A DNA stretch of 64,000 nucleotides from Halichoerus grypus. Taxonomy: Eukaryota; Chordata; Mammalia; Carnivora; Phocidae. The translations under genes and the position numbers were made by a program. The stretch is taken from the NCBI RefSeq assembly GCF_964656455.1, contig NC_135718.1:130803966-130867965 (forward strand). Direction: 5' to 3'. Positions 44,588 through 54,310 of the stretch are shown piece by piece (the stretch's first letter is position 1; each line of letters opens with the position of its first letter). The notes under the pieces are model-generated. The model ran no database searches. It saw only the letters and a list, made by a program, of their open reading frames with translations, and was not told where the DNA came from.

Positions 44588-46878
44588 AGAAAGAGAAAGA
44601 GCAAGGGGAGGAGCAGAGGGAGAGGGACAAGCAGACTCCATGCTGAGCACAGAGCCTGACACGGGACTCGATCCCATGGCCCTGAGATCATGACCTGAAC
44701 CAAAATCAAGAGTCCGACCTTTAACCTACTGAGCCCCCCAGGCACCCCAGGCTTTTGAGGATTCTTAAAACCAGCCTGCAAATTCCCAGGAAGGCAAGGA
44801 CATCAAGGGATAAGACTAAGTCATGTCCTCTGGCTCAGAATCTGGTACTTTGTACCTTGGGATGGTGGGCAAATCTCATCCAGATACATCAGTAAGAATT
44901 CAGGTTTGGGGTTTAAATCCTGGCCCCATCACTGACTAGCCGGGTGACCTTGGCAAGTTATTCAACCAGTGTGCCTCAATTTCCTCATCTGAAGAGTGGG
45001 ATATAATGGTAACCTCACAGGGCTGGGGAAGACAGAGACAGAAGTCAGGGACAGCTCTGGGGCTGGCTGAGCAAGCTGGCATGGGGTCTGACATATAAGC
45101 AAGCACACGATAAATGGTGCCTACTGTTATATTTATGATCAGCATCCTCGTGCGTAAACTTGAAAAAGAATGCCCATAATAATGTTTGCCTCAAGGATCC
45201 GAAGAGGGACAAAGGTACATGAATGTGGTTTGTAAACTCTACAGTACCATGGAAGACTGAGCTAGAGATCTAGTACCCTCAGCATCTTTGACTTCCTGGC
45301 AATGAGCCCATCCCAGCTCATGTGCCACTCAGGCTTTGTCCTGGCTTGAGCTGCCTAGAAGTGTAGGGAAGGACTGGTTCATCAAACTGGCTAGGTGTGG
45401 TCAGAGCATGTATGTCTGTGACGTTACATCTGTGTGTCAAACGAGTCCTAGGAGTCTGGCTTGCTGAGCCAGCCCCAGAACTACTGCTATCTAGCCTGGG
45501 GGAAGGAGCAGAGAGAGGAGGCTTCTGCCCGAGGAATCCTGGGTGCCAGGCGATTGGATACATGGCTGGGAGAACTGTGCTCTTTTCCTCTCCCACACGG
45601 GCAAGTGGTCCTGACGCATGGTGGCCCCGTCTCCTGGGAGGTACCCAGGTGAGACCCTACTCCCGTGGTCCTCCAGATGTCTGTAGGGGTGCGTGCAACC
45701 TTTGTGCCGTGAAACTGGAGGTCAAGAGCTAGCCAGGGTACATTCTGGAGAGCTGCTATGTTCCTAAAACCGGAGCCTCCCCCGAGTCCGTATCTCCTGA
45801 AGACTATGGCAGGCTGGGGATGGATGCGGAGGGGGTGTGCCTGTCACACAGTAACTGTGACACCCCTACCTACAATCGTGGAACCTGAGGGGCAGGAGAA
45901 TCCACATCCTAAGCTTCAAGACTCAGTTCCCAGATGTAGCTGGAGGTATGGGTGTGGGGGAGAATTCACGCTTTCTCTCTCTCTCTGCCCAATCACCAAG
46001 CTCAAACTGGCTTAACCAATACTCTGTCATCTACCCACTCTTCCCTGGGGGAAATACAGAGAGCCACAATTAGCCTTCTCAGCCACTTGCCTGGGCTCCG
46101 TGTGGCTAAGTGGACACGCCCTTAGTCCTCCTATGGACAGAACCCAGGAAAGACTTCTCCCTGACTTCCCACCAGGAATATTCAGCTGGAGGTCAAAGCC
46201 ACAGGCCTCCTTCCCCCCCTCTTGCTGCTACTGGTACCCCTGGTTTTCCATCTCACTGATATTATGTAAAGGCTGGAAGCACACAGGCGTGTGTGGGAGC
46301 ATGCTCCCCCTCTTTCCCTCGTCACCCTCTCTTGCTCACTTGGTTGTCTGGGTCACAGGGAACAGAGCAGATGGGGTGGAAAGCCAACACTGATGTCAGA
46401 GCAAGAGGAGGCTAAGAAAGATGAGGAAAGGTGGGAGCCAGCCCCATGGCAGGAATGATTCAGAGTCCAGGTCAGACTGTAGGAGGCCTGGCTCCTGGGA
46501 CAGGGGAAGAATAACCTCCACGCACCTGAGACAGGAACAGGTCTATGTATGTTCCAGCCTCCCCCAGAATGCTAAGGATCTCACTGGGTTGGGGAGGTAG
46601 TGTTCCATTATGGAAAACCTAACAATGACAACAAGAAAGCCTACAGTCCGTTGAGTTCCTCCCATGAGTGAATACTCGGTGACATTTAATTTGATCTTTG
46701 CAGCTACCTTGTGATGTAGGTGGGATTGTCCCGTTTTACAAACGAGGAACTGAGGCCCTACCCAGAGCCTAGTTAAATTAGTTGCCCCAAGTCCTACAGC
46801 TGGGTTTCAAATCCACCTTTTGTCCAACTCTAAAGCCTGTGTCTTTTTCACTTCTTTGTGTTCTCTGTTCTGACTGCG

Positions 46879-46933
<55 letters not shown>

Positions 46934-49900
46934 CTTCGAACGCCCTGCCTCTGTACCTTCGTGGATGGCAATGATGTGGGGGTGGTTGAGTGACGACATG
47001 ATCTCAATCTCTCGCCGAATGTGCATCAGGTCTTGCTCATCTTTGATTTTGTCTTTCCGGATGGACTTGATGGCCACCTGGGAACAGAGAATGCGGGAGA
47101 CTGAGGAGAAAGGTCTGGCAGGTAAAGGCATCCCTAAGGATACTCTGGGAGCTCTGACCCTGGCCTCCTGCAGCTGTTACGAAGTCCTCGGTGTCGTGCA
47201 CCCAGAGAAACCATTCCACCTCGCCCCAGGGTAGGTGACAGAGAGGCTGGAGAGCACCTTCTCTGGAGCACCTGGGTTAGGCGCAGTCCACACGGCAGGA
47301 AGGAGCACGGGCCGGTGACCTTATACAGAGTCCACAGATGAACAAGGAAGGTACAACCTGCATTTGCACGGCCGATGCTTTATGACTTACAAAGCAAACT
47401 TACCATATACAACCCCACGAGGACGAGGGTTGGCCCGGTTTTGCTCAGCCCTGGATCCCCGACACCACACATGGTGCTGGGCACACAGGAGGGGCTGAAC
47501 GAGCGTCTGTCACATTGTTACTAACGCATGGGCCCCTCCCAGCCGCCCTGAGAGGTAGGCCCAGAAAGTTCCATCGCCCTCACTGGTAGGGGAGAAAACT
47601 GGGACCCGGGGAGGTTAAAAGACCTGCTCAAGGTCGCGCAGTGACTAACCGGCACAAACAGGAATGAACTTTGAAAACATTATGCTAAGTGAAAGAAGCC
47701 AGACACACAAGTACAGATGGACGATTCTTTTTTCCTAAAGATTTTATTTATTTATTAGAGAGAGAGAGAGAGAAGGAGGGGGAGCACAACGAGCGGGAAG
47801 GGCAGAGGGAGAAGCAGACTCCCCGCTGAGCAGGGAGCCCCCTGGGATCATGACCTGAGCCACCCAGGTGCCCCTGTCGGATTTTCCGTATAGGAGGTAA
47901 CCAGAATAGGCAAAAGCATGGGGAAGAAAGTAGAACAGCGATTCCCAGGGTGGTGGTGGGGGTGGATGGAGGTGGGGGGGTGCTATTGTTTCATGGGTAC
48001 AGAGCTTCTGTGTGGGGTGATGAAAAGCTCCTGGAAATGGGTAGTGCGGATGTTTGCATGACATTGTGAATGTACCTAATAGGTCACTGAATTGTACCTT
48101 TAAAATGCTTAAAATGGTAAATTATATGTTATATATATTTTTAACCACAAAAAAATTATGGAAAAAAACCCCACACCAGTCCCCTCAGTCTCGGTAAGGA
48201 ATGTCCCTCTCCTAGCAACAAACAACCAACCAGACAGTGAGCGTCCCCTGGGCTTTGCTGTCTCCTCGGCAAAGGTGCAAATACCATATAAGGATCTAGC
48301 CCGGGGGGGCTGGCAAGTGCGGTGGGTTCAGGAAGGGTGGGGTGAGGCAACAGGAAATGAAAGAAGTGCCAAGATGCCAGGCCAGGAAGCAGAACTCTTA
48401 GAGCCCGAGGAGCCCCTGCTTTCTCTGCCCTGTCCCACTGAGCAGCCACGGGGGCAGAAAGAGGAGAGTGACAAGAAGCCTTCCCCGCCTGCGGAAAACG
48501 CGGCCTGGGGGACAGTCAGAGGACCTGGGGTCACTGTCCCCAGGAGCAAGTCCCACCCCCTCTCAGAGCCTCCGTGGCCTTTTCTGTGCAACAACAGGCC
48601 GAGGGAGGCCGCGAGAGGTGCTTTCCCGCTCTGAGGCCGGGGACCAGCCCTACAAATGCGGGGTGGGGGGGCCCTGAGGTGCTGGGCGGGGGGCCAGGTG
48701 GGGTGCCACAGGGCCGGTCAGTTCCTGACCAGTCCCGTCCAAGGACACGAATGGTAAATTCAAGACTTCCTCTTCAGGGGAGGCAGACGCCTTGTGACAA
48801 AATCTGAAGGCCCAGACCGAGGGAAACTGCTTCGCATTCAAAGTCCCAGGAGGGTTTGCCTCCCCTCAAGGCTCAGAAGGAGACGGGGGAGAAAGGAAAC
48901 CACAGCTCCAGGGGAGGGGCCTCTAATCCCCCCTTTCACAAGGCTCTGGAGGCAGACAATGGCTTCCGGCTCGCGGGGACCGCGCCGAGCAGGCCTGCGC
49001 TCCCCATCGGACAAGAATGCGGAACAGCCTTAATCCCGTAAGGGGAGCCGCGCACAATGACCGGCCCGGTCGCCCCGGCAACGGCCCAGGGATGGCGTGC
49101 CCTCCGCCCCGCTCCTCCCCTGGAGCTGCATCCTTGAAAGAGGGGAGGCCCAGCTCTTGTGCTCTCCCGGAGCAGGTCAGGGAGGACAATGGCCGCGGGA
49201 GGGACCTGTCACCATGGAGCCTCCTCCCCAAGATGCGGGAGAGGCCCACGGTGCAGCTGCAGGGGACGGCGCGGGACGGGGCGCCCCTCAGGGGCTTTCT
49301 TCACCGACTGCCCCCGCCCCCTGCCCTTGTGCTCCAAACCACCCTGATGAGCTAAGCAGAAAAATCCCTGGCTTAGAATCGGACAGGGGGATGGGGATGG
49401 GGAGGAAGGGGCTTGAATCCTCCTGCAACGGGGAGGATTCAACTTGCAGCATCAATCCTGCGCACCCCTCTCTCCACACCCCTTTCTCTCCCTGAGGGGG
49501 AGATTTTATGGACTCGTTCTTTTCTAAAATTCTTTGTTTTACAAATCAGACAGTAGATAAAGTCCTATGAGCTCTTCAGATAAAGGGCCATAAACATTGT
49601 ATTAATAGGTAGTAAAAAAAAAAAAAAAAAAGGCCATATATAAATCACATATCTAGATAATGAAACAGAAATAGTTGAGAGCTTAAGATGCACATATATG
49701 CAAAAACTAGGCATGTTACAACTGTGTACACACAAGCCTATACAGCAAGGAGATGACTCATCACAGGCTTAGGGGGAGAGGTCTCACAAAGACGAGGCCT
49801 AAAAGAAATGAGGTTCCAAAAAAGAGGGTCCGAGCAGGGCTAGGAGTCCCTGGGTCTGTAGAGAGTATAAATGTTGAACCCTGAGATCCATTTCTTTCAA

Positions 49901-52900
49901 CTATGAAGCCCATGATTCCACGTGAGGATTGTTAATCCTCAGTGAACGGCTCCATCTTCCTGCTAGCTCATGTTCTGGCCTCAGGGGGCTAGGTCAAGGC
50001 GCCTCCTCCACCCGGACATCCTCCCCACCTCAAGTTATCCACATTAGGTCCTAGGAGACCACAGCTGGCTGGCACTTCCTATGAAGGAAACAAGTAATGT
50101 CATCAGGCCTCCACTAGTCTCCAAGCAGGTGACATACAAGAGAATGATGTGTCACTGCCCTGGGGGGCCTGGGCCACTGTTCCCAACCTATTCCTGCCCC
50201 ACAGGACAGGCCCCGTACCATCTGCTGGCTAGTCTGTCATAGTAAAGGAGATATAGAAACAGCTCAGGCCTAGAATGTGCTCAGCATACAGAAAGCATTC
50301 AACAACTGTTTACTGGTGAACACAAATCACAAATAAGTAGTTATTGGCTAAGTCACTGGGCTGATCCCCTGACTGACAGGATGAACACCCGGATAAGATT
50401 TTCTGCTCTTCTTCCCATGTATGGGTGGAACCAACTTCAGTTACAGGATGAATTTGAGAGACCTTTGTTCTCATATGCAAGTTAGTTGAGCATCCATTCT
50501 CAAAGAATTAAAATATACTAACCAGAGCCAAGAACAATTGCTGAATGGATCTCCCAGAGGTAGGAAGGCCACATGCCTAGAGACAATCCTGGTTCATCCT
50601 GGTATAATTATTAATAGAGCCCTTTTAGGGGCACCTGGGTGGCTCAGTTCATTTAGAGTCCAATTCTTGATTTCGACTCAGGTCATGATCACCAGGTTGT
50701 GAGATGGAGCTCCGTCTCCAGCTCTGTGCTCACCAGGGAGTCTGCCTGAGATTCTCTCTCCCTCTCCCTCTGTCCCTCCCCCCACTCTTGTGCTCTCTCA
50801 CTCTCTATCTCTAAAATAAATAAAATCTTTAAAAAAAAAACCTCACCCTAATTAAAAAAAAATAGAACCCCTTTTACTCTCCAAAGTAAAAGTACCCGAG
50901 TTAAGGTGATATGTTATATGGCCACCCTACTCAGTGGGGCGGGACACCCAGGTGCAACAATTACGTGATAATGTAAGTGTGAATGCCAGGTCAGTGGAGT
51001 GGGGGTCAAGAGCCCAGGTATCTGATTCTTATTTGTCCCTATGGAACCATGCAACTCAAGACAAGCCACTTAAATGATGTGGTTAACTGGTGTGGCTAGT
51101 TTTAATGTCCTCATCTGAAAAATGAAAGGGTATTTATTCTTCAAACATCTGCTGAACACCTACTATGTGCCTGGTGCTATGCTAGGTGTTGGAGACTTAG
51201 ACAAAAAATGGATAGTCCCTGCACCAAGGCCCTCAGTCCCGTGGGAGAACTGGCAACTAAATCTACTGTAATGAATAGGACAGTTTGGTCCCTGCCTGCC
51301 CAGGGACTCCAGGAGTGCTGATGAGAGCTTTCTTTGCCTGGGGGAGCAGGGAAAACCACCTCTGGGAGAAAACTTCATCTTAGATCTTCAAGCCAAAGGG
51401 GGTAGGCTGGGAAGGGGCATATAGGGCATTATAGGCAGAGAGAAAGGTTTGGGCAAAGGCCAGAAAGAAAGGAACCATTCATGAATGTGTACATCAGGAC
51501 CTCTAAGCTCCCTTTCAAACTCTAGCATTTTCTGCTGAGCGTCTTCAGAAGTGGGTCACTGGCTACTCCGCCAGGAAGGTGCTGGCCAAGGACTGTTGGA
51601 ATGGGCTTGTTCGGAGACCCTGTGCTATGTCCGTGTTAACCTGCTGGGGCAAAAGTCCTATGGATGCTGGCCCATTTTGCAAAGACAGCAAGACTAATCC
51701 CCCATCCCCTTTTGCAAATGGCAAACGCTAAAGTCCAGAAAGGTCCACTGACTGCCAAGTTCCCCTGACACACCGACGCACAATGAGGATGGAACGGGGT
51801 TGCCTGCAGAAGCTGCCATCTCAGAAGACGAGAGTTCCTTGCAGGTGCCTTGCCCTGCCTCGGGCTCCCTGCCTCCCACCCTTGGAGAAGGGAGGGCCTC
51901 ACCCCCTGCCTTGGGCCAGGCTGTGCAGTACCACCAGGCACCCCAGCCCTCTTAGAGATCCACAAACACACCGGGGAGATGGGTGTTGGGGGCTCAATTG
52001 GTTAGATGCTTCCTCCCCTGCAGGAACTCGGATCAGGTCTTAGAAAAAGAAGATCTAGAGGTGCTGGTTTCAGGTCCCAGGAGACAGGGTGCAAGCTGGG
52101 CATCTCCGGTCATAGCTAACACCAGGAGTTGGAGCCAAGATCCTTGACTCCTCTCTGGCCTTTCACGGAGCACCTGCCGTCTGGGAGGCAGGGCAAGGAG
52201 CTGGAAGATGACCCATTTAGATAACGGAGGAGAGGTTAAGCTGGCCTGGGCTAGCCTGGGCAGAGTGGGAATGGGTGTGGGGGTGGCTCACCATCCCACC
52301 AAGCCTGCCAGAGACCCAGGCAGGGAGCAGGAATGGGCTCCGGGAATGAGGGGAGCCTGAGCCACCTCCCCTAAGCCCCATGTTGTGCCCGCCCCCTCCT
52401 TGCCACCCTCTGCCCACTCTGCCAGGTTGCTGGGCAAGGCGCTTCCCTGCCCGGCCCTCTTGTGTGGTTTGGCCACAGCCCAAGGACAAGAGTCGCCCAC
52501 AGCCGGAGCCTCCCTCCCTGCTGCTGAGCAGGCAGGTGTAGTCAGGGCTGGGAGGGCAGCGTCACGCAGAGGAGGACTTTGGTGGCTGGCCAGGCGGAGC
52601 CCTTCTCTGGAGCAGGGGCCGAAGGAGAGACTAGGACTTTGAACAAAGCAAAGACCAAAGTGGTTTGGCTTAGGGAAGCACAGCACAACCCATTCTCTCG
52701 CTCAGGGCAGCACAGACCCAGGATGGGTACCCCAGCAGAGAGTCAAAACTAGCCTTGCCGGGATAAACACTGTGAGTGTCAGGTCCTACGCTGAGCACTT
52801 TACAGATATGATCTTACGTCATCCTCTGAGAACCCCACGAGGTAGGAAGCATTATAACGCCCACTCTACGGTCCGATTCCTTCACTGACAGAGGAGGAAA

Positions 52901-54254
52901 CGGAGAGACACAGAGGTCACAGAGCTGGTAAGCAAGAGAGTCTGAACTGGAACACCTACGGTCTGACTCTGAGCTACACAGCCTCCTTGACGAGGTCAAA
53001 CCCAGGAACGTCGTGTAGTTCACTCATCCAGGATCCCTCAACATAGTCAGCACATGTGGGGGTGGGAGTTCATTCCCAGTGACTCTTCCACCCTCAGCAC
53101 TGCCTGGAGCTCTGCGAAAGGCGGCTTGTGCTCACTGTTGGAATGACAAAGCACACAGAGGCAAGCCCGGGCTCAGCTCAAGGCCAACTCCCCGTCCAAG
53201 ACTCAGTATTGGTCATCCGTGGCCTGGGGTGGTCAAGTCAGGAGCCTGCGTTGCACGCATGCCACTAACCAGCCACAGGACAAGTCCCATCCTCTCTCTG
53301 GGCCTCAGTTTCCCCATCTGTCAATGCAGGGATCAGACCATCTGGGTCATTTTCAAACGTTTTGACATCCCATGCAGCAGTCCAACATATATAAGACACA
53401 GAAGCATCCCTGTCCCAGATCACTATCCACTTGGAGTCCCCTAATGTTCCTCATGGCACCCCTTGGAGAGAAGACAGCCATGCAGATCATCCCAAAGGCT
53501 TTGGTGGATTCTACCATTCCAGGGACCCCAGCAGGTGTTTTTCTTTTGGGGGGAGGGGCAGTCAGGGGAGCTGGGAGAGTTACAGGAGGAAATGTCATTT
53601 GGATACCAGGAATGTACTCAGAGATGAGAAGATCCAGAGCAAATATTTGTTTTTCCTTTGATGCCCTCCTGGAGTAGCCATTAGTCCTGCCCACTTGCCC
53701 CTCCCTTCGGGCAGTCCCATCTGGCCCCTGATAATCTCATCTAGGTAGGCTGGGAAAGGGAAAAATGCTAGAAAGGTAGAGAGAATATTGGGATGGGAGC
53801 CAGCCAGCAGGCTTTCCTCTGAATCTAGCCCCCACCAACAACCTCAGTTCATTTTGAGGGATGTCATGGGCCATTTTCATGTCCCTCTCCCTCACAGGAG
53901 ATCCTGAGGCACCAGGTCAGCCTCTCTTAAGGGAGGACAGTGAAGAGGCCGGAGTGGGGGTGGGGTGAGGAAGAGGAGTCCTCTCCAGAATGGAGAAACC
54001 ATTAGCCCCCAGGCAGCTACTCTCCAAGCAGGACGGAGACCCTGAGCAAGTTCCCTGCAGAAATACAGGGTGGTCTGTGGATCAGGGTGGCCCCATGCCT
54101 ACTGACCTTAGCTCCCTGCACACAGTGAGAGGCAGGAGGCCGGGGAGTACCTTCTGAATTCTCTCTGTTCTGATGTAATAAGAGCTGGAATCCCTACCTA
54201 CAGCCACTGAGGTTTGAAAACTGAAAGCTGGTTTATCTCATTCCAGAATCAATG

Positions 54255-54310
<56 letters not shown>

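Larger units (their letters stand above)
44285..46956 (-). other. NUAK2 intron 2
   Basis: This 2672-bp intron contains a - strand Can-SINE whose tail has become an (ATCT)n array (44541-44749), MIRs at about 44895-45115 (+) and 46640-46840 (-), and the (GC)n(CA)n microsatellite at 46876-46932. Nothing coding is seen. Confidence 0.8.

Noticed and set aside
25045..49200. Shared 15-mer GACAATGGCCGCGGG at about 25043 and 49184
   Set aside because: In a 64-kb window a few shared 15-mers are expected by chance, and the flanks do not match.
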